From Micromonospora marina (GTDB lineage: Bacteria; Actinomycetota; Actinomycetes; Mycobacteriales; Micromonosporaceae): a stretch of DNA of 64,000 nt. Each line of letters opens with the position of its first letter. The first letter of the stretch is position 1. Below are positions 47,024 to 55,306 of the stretch, piece after piece. The DNA is taken from assembly GCF_900091565.1 (NCBI RefSeq), contig NZ_FMCV01000014.1, forward strand, positions 62,001-126,000, read 5' to 3'. The translations under genes were made by a program, and so were the position numbers. The notes under the pieces are model-generated. The model made no database searches and was not told where the DNA came from. It saw only the letters and a list, made by a program, of their open reading frames with translations.

Positions 47024-48688
47024 ATGGCGGCGGATACCACTGACCTTGACGACCTTCGCGGACGCGCCGAGCGCTGGCTCGCCGACGACCCGGACCCGGC
47101 CGACCGCGCCGAGCTGCGGGCGGTCCTCGACGGGCTGCCCGGGACGGCGGCCGACCTGGCCGACCGGTTCGCCGGTCCGCTGACCTTCGGCACCGCCGGG
47201 CTGCGCGGCCCGCTGCGCGCCGGGCCCAACGGCATGAACTTCGCCGTGGTCACCCAGGCCGCCGCCGGGCTCGTCGGCTGGCTCGCCGCCCAGGGCGGCG
47301 AGGGCCCGCTGGTGATCGGGTACGACGCCCGGCGCGGCTCCCGTGCGTTCGCCGAGCGCACCGCGCAGGTGGCCACCGGTGCGGGCCGCCCGGCGCTGCT
47401 GCTGCCCCGGCCGCTGCCCACGCCCGTGCTGGCGTTCGCGGTCCGGCAGCTCGGCGCGGTCGCCGGGGTGATGGTCACGGCCAGCCACAACCCGCCGCAG
47501 GACAACGGCTACAAGGTCTACCTGGGCGCGCAGCTCGGCGGTGAGCTGGGCGCGGGCGCGCAGATCGTGCCGCCCGCCGACGCCGGGATCGAGGCGGCCA
47601 TCCGGGCGGTCGGCCCGCTCGCGGCGGTGCCGCTCGGCCCGGCCGAGCAGGTGCTCGGCGACGATCTGGTGGCCGCGTACGTCGAGCGGGCCGCCGCCGT
47701 CGTCGCCCCGGCCGGACCGCGGGACCTGAAGGTGGCGTACACGCCGCTGCACGGGGTGGGCGCCGCGGTGCTGACCGCCGCGTTCGCGCGCGCCGGATTC
47801 GGCGTGCCCGGCATGGTGCCCGAGCAGGCCGAGCCGGACCCCGCGTTCCCGACCGTGAGCTTCCCCAACCCCGAGGAGCCGGGCGCGGTGGACCTGCTGG
47901 TCGCGCTCGCCGACCGCACCGGCGCGGACCTGGCCGTCGCCAACGACCCGGACGCGGACCGCTGCGCGGTGGCGGTACGCGACGCCGGTTCCTGGCGGAT
48001 GCTGCGCGGCGACGAGGTGGGCGCCCTGCTCGCCGACCACCTGATGCGGCGCGGCGTGACCGGCCTGTACGCGACCACCATCGTGTCGTCGGCGCTGCTG
48101 CGGGCCATGACGGCGGCCCGGGGCCTGCCCTACGACGAGACGCTCACCGGGTTCAAGTGGATCGTCCGGGCCGGCGGGGTCCGGGAGCCGCTGGTGTACG
48201 GCTACGAGGAGGCGCTCGGCTACTGCGTCGCGCCGGCTCACGTACGCGACAAGGACGGCATCACCGCCGCGCTGACGGTCGCCGAGCTGGCGGCCGGCCT
48301 CAAGGCGGAGGGCCGTACGCTCCTCGACCGGCTCGACGAACTGGCCGCCGAGTTCGGCGTGCACCACACCGAGCAGCTCTCGGTCCGGGTGGAGGACCTG
48401 CGGGTGATCGCGGACGCGATGGCACGGATCCGGGCGGCCACTCCGGCGGCGCTGCTCGGGCAGCCGGTGACCGAGGCGTCCGACCTGCTTCCCGACGCGG
48501 ACGTGGTGATCCTGCGTACCGACGCGGCCCGGGTGGTGATCCGGCCGTCGGGCACCGAGCCGAAGCTGAAGGCGTACCTGGAGGTGGTGGAGCCGGTGCG
48601 CGGCGGCGACGTGCCGGCGGCCCGGCAGCGGGCTCGGGCCGCCGTCACCGAGCTGCGCAACGAGATCGCCGCCGCCCTGGGCCTCTGA
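47024..48688 (+). CDS. Phospho-sugar mutase (phosphoglucomutase/phosphomannomutase/phosphopentomutase)
   Basis: A 554-residue alpha-D-phosphohexomutase. It has the phospho-serine loop TASHNPPQDNGYKVYLG, the metal loop NDPDADRCAV, the sugar-binding loop GYEEALGYCVAP and a C-terminal phosphate-binding segment RPSGTEPKLKAY. It moves phosphate between C1 and C6 (or C5) of sugars. Its location beside upp and deoC points to ribose/deoxyribose-1-phosphate conversion, and the M. tuberculosis relative pmmB sits next to upp. The ATG at 47024 has no strong ribosome site. Ends beside a long palindromic repeat. Confidence 0.92.
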   Translation: MAADTTDLDDLRGRAERWLADDPDPADRAELRAVLDGLPGTAADLADRFAGPLTFGTAGLRGPLRAGPNGMNFAVVTQAAAGLVGWLAAQGGEGPLVIGYDARRGSRAFAERTAQVATGAGRPALLLPRPLPTPVLAFAVRQLGAVAGVMVTASHNPPQDNGYKVYLGAQLGGELGAGAQIVPPADAGIEAAIRAVGPLAAVPLGPAEQVLGDDLVAAYVERAAAVVAPAGPRDLKVAYTPLHGVGAAVLTAAFARAGFGVPGMVPEQAEPDPAFPTVSFPNPEEPGAVDLLVALADRTGADLAVANDPDADRCAVAVRDAGSWRMLRGDEVGALLADHLMRRGVTGLYATTIVSSALLRAMTAARGLPYDETLTGFKWIVRAGGVREPLVYGYEEALGYCVAPAHVRDKDGITAALTVAELAAGLKAEGRTLLDRLDELAAEFGVHHTEQLSVRVEDLRVIADAMARIRAATPAALLGQPVTEASDLLPDADVVILRTDAARVVIRPSGTEPKLKAYLEVVEPVRGGDVPAARQRARAAVTELRNEIAAALGL

Positions 48689-48700
48689 CCACTGGATGGA

Positions 48701-48779
48701 AGGAAGGGCCCCTTGTTAACGCCTGGCGTTAACAAGGGGCCCTTCCTCTACCGGAGGCGTTAAAAGGGGGCCCTTCCTT
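48701..48779. repeat. GGGGCCCC/GTTAAC repeat, copy 4 (double, with 23-bp perfect inverted arms)
   Basis: Between the convergent phosphosugar mutase and GPP34 genes. The half-element at 48701-48723 is the exact complement of 48725-48747 across a single T, a 23-bp perfect palindrome. A second GGGGGCCC block follows at 48766-48773, separated by the usual CTCTACCGGAGG linker, and ends at the GPP34 stop. Each gene thus has one copy in the standard orientation. Likely a two-way terminator. Confidence 0.8.
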
Positions 48780-49452
48780 ACCGCTTGCCCAGGGCGGCGT
48801 CGACGGCCTGACCCAGGGCGGCGATGACCAGGCTGATCGACGGGCGTACCACGCTGTCGTCCAGGCTCACCGTGCCGGAGAACCCGGCGCCGGCGGCGAT
48901 CTCCTCCAGGCGCCGGCCGGCGTTCTCGGCGGCCGGGCCGGTCAGCCCCAGCGCCGGTTCCATCCGCAGCACCGCAACGAGCGTGGCCAGCGCGGCGGTC
49001 CGCTCGTCCGGGAGCTGCCCGCTGGTCAGCGCGTCGGCCAGCCGCCGCCGGATGTCCGCCTCGACCGAGGCGTCGGCCACCGGGTAGCGGTGCACGTGGA
49101 TGAAGCCCAGCTCGGTCTCGTCCACGTCCCGCACCACGCCCCGGCCGCAGAGGTCGGACAGGATCCGGTCGCGCAGGCCGTGCCGCAGTCGCTGCACCCA
49201 CGACGACGGACTGTGCGGCGTGTCCGCGGCCATCTTGGCGAGTACGGCGTCCGCGATCGGCTCGCCGGTCGGGGCCGGGTCGACCACCGCCAGGTTCCCG
49301 TCCGCGTACGCGACCCGTCCGGCCAGGGCCAGCTCGACCAGCACCGCCGCGGCCATGCCCAGGTCCAGGCTGATCCGCGGCATGGTGGCCTTGCCGGTTT
49401 CGTCGTCATACGCGAGGAGCAGCAGCTCCTCGGCGAGCGCAACACCAGTCAT
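48778..49452 (-). CDS. GPP34-family (GOLPH3-like) phosphoprotein
   Basis: A 224-residue all-helical protein with the GPP34 pattern LAEELLLLAYDDETGK at the N-terminus and the paired helices around ISLDLGMAAAVLVELALAGRV. Eukaryotic relatives bind phosphoinositides at the Golgi; bacterial ones are widespread in actinomycetes with unknown function. The ATG at 49452 has TAGCGT (49466-49461) eight bases upstream. A palindromic repeat begins right at the stop. Confidence 0.88.
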   Translation of the reverse strand: MTGVALAEELLLLAYDDETGKATMPRISLDLGMAAAVLVELALAGRVAYADGNLAVVDPAPTGEPIADAVLAKMAADTPHSPSSWVQRLRHGLRDRILSDLCGRGVVRDVDETELGFIHVHRYPVADASVEADIRRRLADALTSGQLPDERTAALATLVAVLRMEPALGLTGPAAENAGRRLEEIAAGAGFSGTVSLDDSVVRPSISLVIAALGQAVDAALGKR

Positions 49453-49519
49453 GGCCCGGAACGCTAGCGCCTCCCCGCATCCCCGCGCATCGACTCGCCG
49501 GGGTCGCCCGATTCACGGC

Positions 49520-49554
49520 GAGAGGGCCCTTCCCGGGGGGAATAGAGCCCTCTC
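49520..49554 (-). terminator. Hairpin after upp
   Basis: GAGAGGGC (49520-49527) pairs with GCCCTCTC (49547-49554), with an inner TTCCC/GGGAA stem. On the minus strand it lies about 60 bp after the upp stop. Confidence 0.55.
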
Positions 49555-49571
49555 CACCGAATCGCCGGAAC

Positions 49572-49599
49572 GCCGGAGTGCCGAGTGCCGGAGTGCCGA
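49572..49599. repeat. Short tandem GCCGGAGTGCCGA motif
   Basis: GCCGGAGTGCCGA occurs at 49572-49584 and 49587-49599, with degenerate neighbours on both sides, between upp and GPP34. No function is apparent. Confidence 0.5.
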
Positions 49600-49616
49600 A
49601 TCGCCGGTGTGCCGGG

Positions 49617-50249
49617 TCAGAAGCGGGGCATGCCGCCGAACTGGCGGTCACCGGCGTCACCCAGGCCGGGGACGATGAACTTCGAGTCGTTCAGTCCTTC
49701 GTCGATCGAGGCGGTGACCAGGCGCAGCGGCAGCCCGGAGCGCTCCAGCCGCTCGATGCCGACCGGCGCGGCCAGCACGCAGAGCACTGTGATGTCGGTG
49801 CAGCCCCGGTCGGCGAGCAGCCGGCAGCAGTGCTCCAGCGAGCCGCCGGTGGCGAGCATCGGGTCGAGCACCAGCACCGGCAGGCCGGCGAGGTCGCGCG
49901 GCAGCGACTCCATGTACGCGCGGGGCTCGTACGTCTCCTCGTCGCGGGCCAGGCCGACGAAGCCCATCGACGACTCGGGCAGCAGGCCGAGCGCGGCGTC
50001 GGCCATGCCGAGACCGGCCCGCAGCACCGGCACCAGCAGCGGCGGGTTCGCCAGCCGGGTGCCCTCGGTGGCGGTGACCGGGGTCTGGATCGAGTACTTC
50101 TCGACCGGGAAGGAGCGCGCGGCCTCGTACACCAGCATGGTGGTGAGTTCGCGCAGCGCGGCCCGGAACGACGACGAGTCGGTCCGGGCGTCCCGCATGG
50201 CGGTCAGCCGCGTCTGGGCGAGCGGATGGTCAATGACGTGTACGTCCAC
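49617..50249 (-). CDS. upp: Uracil phosphoribosyltransferase
   Basis: Salvages uracil with PRPP to UMP. The 210-residue protein has the PRPP-binding motif [14 protein letters not shown] (about residues 127-140) and the conserved C-terminal [10 protein letters not shown] uracil-site segment. The GTG at 50249 has TAGGTT (50263-50258) eight bases upstream, so it is probably leaderless. It is divergent from deoC with a perfect palindrome between them, suggesting common control of nucleoside salvage. M. tuberculosis upp sits next to pmmB in the same way. Confidence 0.97.
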   Translation of the reverse strand: MDVHVIDHPLAQTRLTAMRDARTDSSSFRAALRELTTMLVYEAARSFPVEKYSIQTPVTATEGTRLANPPLLVPVLRAGLGMADAALGLLPESSMGFVGLARDEETYEPRAYMESLPRDLAGLPVLVLDPMLATGGSLEHCCRLLADRGCTDITVLCVLAAPVGIERLERSGLPLRLVTASIDEGLNDSKFIVPGLGDAGDRQFGGMPRF

Positions 50250-50323
50250 GATCGCTCAACCTACCGTTTACCGGCCCGGCTCAGGGCGGGTGCGGTCCGA
50301 CCAGCGACCCCGCTCACGTGCGG

Positions 50324-50335
50324 CACTTGCAAGTG
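50324..50335. promoter_or_regulatory. Palindromic operator between upp and deoC
   Basis: CACTTGCAAGTG is a perfect 12-bp palindrome about 40-50 bp upstream of the deoC start. It is followed by a second imperfect repeat AGTGAcCAAGATCACT. Candidate site for a deoxyribonucleoside- or uracil-responsive regulator. Confidence 0.5.
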
Positions 50336-50375
50336 ACCAAGATCACTCGACTCGCGGGTGCGTACTATTCGGGGC

Positions 50376-51365
50376 ATGACGGCGACAACGACGTCGGCCC
50401 GGTCGGACCTCACCGAGCTGGGACGATCCGAGACCGCTCTGCGGACCTTCCTGCACGGGCTGCCCGGCGTGGACCAGGTCGGCGCGGAGCAGCGGGCGGC
50501 GCAACTCGGCACCCGCTCCATCAAGACCACTGCGAAGGCCGAGGCGATCGACCTGGCGATCCGGATGGTCGACCTGACCACCCTCGAAGGGGCGGACACC
50601 CCGGGCAAGGTACGGGCGCTGGCGGCCAAGGCACTGCGCCCCGACCCGGCCGACCCGAGCTGCCCGCATGTCGGCGCCGTCTGCGTCTATCCGGCGATGG
50701 TCCCGCACGTGGCCGAGGTGTTGCGCGGCAGCGGGGTGCACCTGGCCAGCGTGGCGACCGCGTTCCCGTCCGGCCAGGCGCCACTGGAGATCAAGCTCGC
50801 CGACGTGCGCGCGGCGGTCGAGGCGGGCGCGGACGAGATCGACATGGTGATCAACCGGGGCGCGTTCCTGGCCGGGCGCTACTCCGAGGTCTACGACGAG
50901 ATCAAGGCGGTCAAGGAGGCCTGCGGCTCTGCTGACGGCGGTCGCCAGGGGCGACCGGCAGCCCACCTCAAGGTCATCCTGGAGACCGGTGAGCTGGCCA
51001 CGTACGACAACGTGCGGCGCGCGTCCTGGCTCGCCATGCTCGCGGGCGGCGACTTCATCAAGACCTCCACCGGCAAGGTTCCGGTAGCGGCCACGCCGCC
51101 GGTGACGCTGGTGATGCTGGAGGCGGTCCGCGACTTCCGCGCCGCCACCGGGCGTCAGGTCGGCGTCAAGCCGGCCGGTGGCATCAAGACCACCAAGGAC
51201 GCGATCAAGTACCTGGTCATGGTCAACGAGACAGTCGGCGCGGACTGGCTGAGCCCGGACTGGTTCCGGTTCGGCGCGTCAAGCCTGCTCAACGACCTGC
51301 TCATGCAGCGCACCAAGCTGACCACCGGCGTCTACGCCGGCCCCGACTACTTCACCCTGGACTGA
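50376..51365 (+). CDS. deoC: Deoxyribose-phosphate aldolase
   Basis: Splits 2-deoxyribose 5-phosphate into acetaldehyde and glyceraldehyde 3-phosphate. The 329-residue class I aldolase has the Schiff-base lysine region HLKVILETGEL and the second catalytic-lysine context RQVGVKPAGGIKTTKDA, plus DFIKTSTGK. It is longer than the 220-260-residue bacterial form because of an N-terminal extension of about 60 residues, as in eukaryotic DERA. The ATG at 50376 has TACTAT at 50363-50368, so it is probably leaderless. Two ALDH genes follow in the same operon, which can oxidise the acetaldehyde. Confidence 0.96.
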   Translation: MTATTTSARSDLTELGRSETALRTFLHGLPGVDQVGAEQRAAQLGTRSIKTTAKAEAIDLAIRMVDLTTLEGADTPGKVRALAAKALRPDPADPSCPHVGAVCVYPAMVPHVAEVLRGSGVHLASVATAFPSGQAPLEIKLADVRAAVEAGADEIDMVINRGAFLAGRYSEVYDEIKAVKEACGSADGGRQGRPAAHLKVILETGELATYDNVRRASWLAMLAGGDFIKTSTGKVPVAATPPVTLVMLEAVRDFRAATGRQVGVKPAGGIKTTKDAIKYLVMVNETVGADWLSPDWFRFGASSLLNDLLMQRTKLTTGVYAGPDYFTLD

Positions 51366-51370
51366 ACGCG

Positions 51371-52801
51371 ATGTTCGAATACGCACCCGCCCCCGAGTCC
51401 CGCTCGGTGGTGGACATCAAGCCCTCGTACGGGCTCTTCGTCGACGGCGCGTTCGTCGACCCGGCCTCCGGCGGCAGCTTCAAGTCGGTGAACCCGGCCT
51501 CCGAGGAGGTGCTGGCCGAGATCGCCGAGGCCGGAGCCGACGACGTGGACCGCGCGGTCCGCGCCGCGCGGAGCGCGTACGAGAAGGTCTGGGGTTCGAT
51601 GCCGGGCCGCGACCGGGCCAAGTACCTGTTCCGGATCGCCCGGATCATCCAGGAGCGCTCGCGCGAGCTGGCCGTGCTGGAGTCGCTGGACAACGGCAAG
51701 CCGATCAGGGAGTCGCGCGACGTCGACCTGCCGCTGGTCGCCGCGCACTTCTTCTACTACGCGGGCTGGGCCGACAAGCTCCCCCACGCGGGCTTCGGCC
51801 CGGACCCGAAGCCGCTCGGCGTGGCGGCGCAGGTGATCCCGTGGAACTTCCCGCTGCTCATGCTGGCGTGGAAGATCGCTCCGGCGCTCGCCGCCGGCAA
51901 CACGGTGGTGCTCAAGCCGGCCGAGACGACCCCGCTGACCGCGCTGCTGTTCGCCGAGATCTGCCAGCAGGCCGACCTGCCGGCCGGTGTGGTGAACATC
52001 GTCACCGGCGCCGGTGACACCGGCCGGGCGCTGGTCGAGCACCCGGGCGTGGACAAGGTGGCGTTCACCGGCTCCACCGAGGTCGGGCGCGCCATCGCCC
52101 GCGCGGTCGCCGGCTCCCGCAAGAAGCTCACGCTGGAGCTGGGCGGCAAGGCCGCGAACATCGTCTTCGACGACGCCCCGATCGACCAGGCCGTCGAGGG
52201 GATCGTCAACGGCATCTTCTTCAACCAGGGGCACGTCTGCTGCGCCGGTTCCCGGCTGCTGGTCCAGGAGTCGGTGGCCGACCGGGTGCTGGAGTCGCTC
52301 AAGCGCCGGATGGCCCAGCTCCGGGTCGGCGACCCGCTGGACAAGAACACCGACGTCGGCGCGATCAACTCGGCCGCGCAGCTCGCCCGCATCCGGGAGC
52401 TGTCCGACGCCGGGTCCGCCGAGGGCGCGGAGCGCTGGTCGCCGCCGTGCGAGCTGCCCGAGCGCGGCTTCTGGTTCGCGCCGACCATCTTCACCGGGGT
52501 CACTCAGGCGCACCGGATCGCCCGCGAGGAGATCTTCGGCCCGGTGCTGTCGGTGCTCACGTTCCGCACCCCGGCGGAGGCCGTCGAGAAGGCCAACAAC
52601 ACGCCGTACGGGCTGTCGGCCGGGATCTGGACCGACAAGGGTTCCCGGATCCTGTGGCTGGCCGACCGGCTGCGCGCGGGCGTGGTGTGGGCCAACACGT
52701 TCAACAAGTTCGACCCGACGTCGCCGTTCGGCGGCTACAAGGAGTCGGGCTACGGTCGCGAGGGCGGCCGGCACGGGCTGGAGGGGTACCTCAATGTCTG
52801 A
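51371..52801 (+). CDS. Aldehyde dehydrogenase (NAD-dependent), active member of an ALDH pair
   Basis: A 476-residue ALDH starting 6 bp after deoC. It has VIPWNFPLLMLAWKIAPALA, the cofactor loop GSTEVGRAIA, catalytic Glu in LELGGKAANIVF and catalytic Cys in the segment GHVCCAGSR (about residue 288). The deoC context makes acetaldehyde from deoxyribose breakdown the likely substrate. The following gene, overlapping by 8 bp, encodes a shorter ALDH-like protein without the Cys. Together they resemble the two halves of ALDH16. Confidence 0.95.
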   Translation: MFEYAPAPESRSVVDIKPSYGLFVDGAFVDPASGGSFKSVNPASEEVLAEIAEAGADDVDRAVRAARSAYEKVWGSMPGRDRAKYLFRIARIIQERSRELAVLESLDNGKPIRESRDVDLPLVAAHFFYYAGWADKLPHAGFGPDPKPLGVAAQVIPWNFPLLMLAWKIAPALAAGNTVVLKPAETTPLTALLFAEICQQADLPAGVVNIVTGAGDTGRALVEHPGVDKVAFTGSTEVGRAIARAVAGSRKKLTLELGGKAANIVFDDAPIDQAVEGIVNGIFFNQGHVCCAGSRLLVQESVADRVLESLKRRMAQLRVGDPLDKNTDVGAINSAAQLARIRELSDAGSAEGAERWSPPCELPERGFWFAPTIFTGVTQAHRIAREEIFGPVLSVLTFRTPAEAVEKANNTPYGLSAGIWTDKGSRILWLADRLRAGVVWANTFNKFDPTSPFGGYKESGYGREGGRHGLEGYLNV

Positions 52802-53618
52802 GCGGGTCGCGGTACGCAAGACGTACAAGCTCTTCATCGGCGGGAAGTTCCCGCGCAGCGAGTCGGGACGGTCGTATCTGGTGCAGTCGGCGAACGTGTC
52901 TCTTGCCTCCCGGAAGGACGCGCGGGACGCGGTCGTCGCCGCCCGTGCCGCGGTGAAGGGGTGGGCCGGGGCGACCGCGTACAACAGGGGTCAGATCCTC
53001 TACCGGGTCGCCGAGATGCTGGAGGGCCGGCGCGCGCAGTTCGTGGCCCTGGGCGTCCCGGCCGACGAGGTGGACGCGGCGATCGACCGCTGGGTCTGGT
53101 ACGCGGGCTGGTCCGACAAGGTCGCCCAGGTGTACGGCAGCGCCAACCCGGTGGCCGGCCCGTACTTCAACCTGTCCGCGCCGGAGCCGACCGGCGTGGT
53201 GGCGGCGGTGGCACCCGAGGAGCCCGCGCTGCTCGGCCTGGTGAGCGTGATCGCCCCGGCGATCGTCACCGGCAACACGGTGGTGGTGGCCGCCTCCCCG
53301 GCGGCGCCGCTGGCGGCGGTGACGCTGGCCGAGGTGCTCGCCACCTCCGACCTGCCCGGCGGGGTGGTCAACATCCTCACCGGCCGGCTGACCGAGACCG
53401 TGCCGACGCTCGCCGCGCACATGGACGTCAACGCGCTCGACCTGACCGGCGTCGCCGACGCCGAGCTGGCCGCCGACCTGGAGATCAAGGCCGCGGAGAA
53501 CCTCAAGCGGGTGCTCCGGCCGGCCCCGGCCGGCCACGACTGGTACGCCGACCCCGGCATCACCCGGCTGACCACGCTGCTGGAGACCAAGACGGTCTGG
53601 CATCCGAAGGGCGTCTGA
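52794..53618 (+). CDS. Pseudo-aldehyde dehydrogenase (catalytically dead, ALDH16-like second half)
   Basis: A 274-residue protein with the ALDH cofactor-binding fold (KLFIGGKFPRSESGRSY; EPTGVVAAVAPEEPALLGL; AAHMDVNALDLTGV) but with no catalytic Cys segment. After the first Rossmann-type half it ends with a short unique tail (ITRLTTLLETKTVW). The usual 470-480 residues are cut to about 58% and the conserved GHVCC region is absent by deletion. The ATG at 52794 overlaps the active ALDH. It probably binds that partner as a structural or regulatory subunit, as the C-terminal pseudo-domain does in ALDH16. Confidence 0.88.
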   Translation: MSERVAVRKTYKLFIGGKFPRSESGRSYLVQSANVSLASRKDARDAVVAARAAVKGWAGATAYNRGQILYRVAEMLEGRRAQFVALGVPADEVDAAIDRWVWYAGWSDKVAQVYGSANPVAGPYFNLSAPEPTGVVAAVAPEEPALLGLVSVIAPAIVTGNTVVVAASPAAPLAAVTLAEVLATSDLPGGVVNILTGRLTETVPTLAAHMDVNALDLTGVADAELAADLEIKAAENLKRVLRPAPAGHDWYADPGITRLTTLLETKTVWHPKGV

Positions 53619-53641
53619 CTCGACGCAGTCCGGTCCGGCCC

Positions 53642-53783
53642 GAAGTGGCGGCACTCCCACCCGGGTTGCCGCCACTTCCCGTTCCCGCACCTCCAAGAAC
53701 AACACCAGCACGGCGAAGTGGCCGCATCAGGTCACCCCGGATACCGCCACCTCCCCGAACTGGTGTTGATCTTCGGGAACGGG
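53642..53783. repeat. Structured intergenic element with nested palindromes
   Basis: First hairpin: GAAGTGGCGGCA (53642-53653) pairs perfectly with 53667-53678. Second: CCCGTTCCCG (53678-53687) pairs with 53774-53783, AACACCAG (53701-53708) pairs with 53760-53767, and inner imperfect GAAGTGGCCGCAT/ATACCGCCACCTC arms complete a nested structure of about 106 nt. It shares GTGGCGGTATCC with the element at 19236. It lies between the ALDH pair and blaI; no gene is present. Confidence 0.65.
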
Positions 53784-53835
53784 AACAGGAACCGGGGCGG
53801 CGGAGGGGCTCTACTACCGGGGGTAGGATTGACGG

Positions 53836-54282
53836 GTGACTCGGCTGGGGGACCTTGAGCGTGCGGTGATGGACGTGCTGTGGGACGCGGCGCCCGCCTC
53901 GTCGGGCGGCGTGACGGTGCGCGAGGTCGCCGACGCCCTGGACGGGCGGGAACTGGCCTACACCACGGTGATGACCGTGCTCGACCGGCTCGCCGGCAAG
54001 GGCATGGTGCAGCGCGAACGGGAGGGCCGCGCCTGGCGGTACCGTCCGGCCGCCACCCGCGAGGCGCACATCGCCCAGCTCATGCTCGAAGCCCTCGACC
54101 TCGGCGGCAGCCGGGACGCCGCACTCGTGCGCTTCGCCCGCTCGGTGACCGGCACGGAGGCGGACGTGCTCCGCGCCGCACTCGGCGCCGAGGCCGGGGC
54201 GACGGTCGAGGACGGACCGGCCGGCCGGGTCGAGAACCCCCGGCCCGGTCGGCCGGCGCTCGACGAGGCGACGGACCGGTAG
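53836..54282 (+). CDS. BlaI/MecI/CopY-family transcriptional regulator
   Basis: A 148-residue winged-helix repressor. The fold is visible in LGDLERAVMDVLWDAAPASSGGV, REVADALDGRELAYTTVMTVLDRLAGKGMVQRERE and the wing GRAWRYRP. The GTG at 53836 has TAGGAT at 53824-53829, six bases upstream, so it is leaderless. It precedes an M56 protease gene by 10 bp; BlaI-M56 pairs respond to cell-wall antibiotics or stress in other bacteria. No beta-lactamase is adjacent; the following cydABDC operon might be a target, but this is a guess. Confidence 0.92.
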   Translation: MTRLGDLERAVMDVLWDAAPASSGGVTVREVADALDGRELAYTTVMTVLDRLAGKGMVQREREGRAWRYRPAATREAHIAQLMLEALDLGGSRDAALVRFARSVTGTEADVLRAALGAEAGATVEDGPAGRVENPRPGRPALDEATDR

Positions 54283-54292
54283 GGCGGCTGCC

Positions 54293-55198
54293 GTGGCGTA
54301 CGCCCTGCACTTCGCCGCGATCATCCTGGCCTGCTGGCTGACCGCGCAGGTCCTCGCCGCCGCGCGCTGGACCTGGCGGGCACCCCGGGTGGCGATCATC
54401 TGCTGGCAGGCGGTCGGGCTGGCGCTCGGCCTGTCGGCCATGGGGCTGCCGATGGCGCTGGGGCTCGACGCGTACGACCGGGCGACCGGGTACGCGCTGC
54501 TGGCCCTGGCCGACGACCTGGCCCACGGCACGCTGCCGGCCGGGGTGGGCGCGGTGCACCTCAGCCTGGTCGGCGTCGGTCTCGGCATCGGCGCGGTGCT
54601 GCTCACCACGACGGTGCGCAGCCTGCACGGGGCGGTCCGCGCCCAGCGCCGGCACCGGGAGCTGTTGCACCTGGTGGCCCGGCGTGACCCCACGGTGCCC
54701 GGCGCGCTGGTGCTCGACCACCCGAGCGCGGCGGCGTACTGCCTGCCGGGGGTGCGTCCCCGGGTGGTGGTGAGCGCGGGCACGCTCGACCTGCTCGACC
54801 CGGCCGAACTGGCGGCGGTGCTCACCCACGAGCGGGCGCACGCCCAGGAGCGGCACGACCTGGTGCTGTTGCCGTTCACCGCGCTGTGCCGGGCGCTGCC
54901 CTGGTTCCGGTGGGTGCGGGACGCGCACGCGCGGGTGGCGCTGCTGGTCGAGATGCGCGCCGACGACAAGGCCCGGGAGCTGCACGCGGAGGCTCCGCTG
55001 GCCGGTGCGCTGCGCCGGTTCGCCGCCGCCGAGCACCGGGTCCAGCCGGCCGGCACGCTCGGACTCGGCGATCGCGACCTCGACGTACGCGTGCAGCGGC
55101 TGCTCGTCGCGGACCGGCCGCCGCGGGTGCTCGGCGCGATGGCGCTGGCGGTCGCCGGCACGCTCGTCTCCCTTCCGGTCGCCCTGTTCCTGAGCTGA
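54293..55198 (+). CDS. M56-family (BlaR1-like) membrane metallopeptidase
   Basis: A 301-residue membrane protein. Three or four N-terminal helices are followed by a cytoplasmic zinc-protease domain with the motif HERAH (in THERAHAQERHD, about residue 180) and a C-terminal membrane helix. It lacks the penicillin-binding sensor domain of BlaR1, so the signal is unknown. It probably cleaves the BlaI-type repressor encoded just upstream. Confidence 0.88.
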   Translation: MAYALHFAAIILACWLTAQVLAAARWTWRAPRVAIICWQAVGLALGLSAMGLPMALGLDAYDRATGYALLALADDLAHGTLPAGVGAVHLSLVGVGLGIGAVLLTTTVRSLHGAVRAQRRHRELLHLVARRDPTVPGALVLDHPSAAAYCLPGVRPRVVVSAGTLDLLDPAELAAVLTHERAHAQERHDLVLLPFTALCRALPWFRWVRDAHARVALLVEMRADDKARELHAEAPLAGALRRFAAAEHRVQPAGTLGLGDRDLDVRVQRLLVADRPPRVLGAMALAVAGTLVSLPVALFLS

Positions 55199-55240
55199 TC
55201 CGGGCCTCGCCCCTACGGGACTTCTCCGGGTTCGCGCGCC

Positions 55241-55269
55241 TTGATAGGTAGACAGCCTATGTGTAGGTT
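55241..55269 (+). promoter_or_regulatory. cyd operon promoter
   Basis: TTGATA (55241-55246) and TAGGTT (55264-55269) are spaced 17 bp. Transcription would start near 55276, 31 bp before cydA, which has a GGGAGGACG ribosome site. No Rex-type TTGTG-N8-CACAA site is seen here. Confidence 0.6.
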
Positions 55270-55306
55270 GGCTACGACAAGTGAGCCAACCCATGGGAGG
55301 ACGACA

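Noticed and set aside
55199-55306. Rex site in the cyd promoter
   Set aside because: Looked for TTGTG-N8-CACAA because cyd genes are classical Rex targets; none is present.
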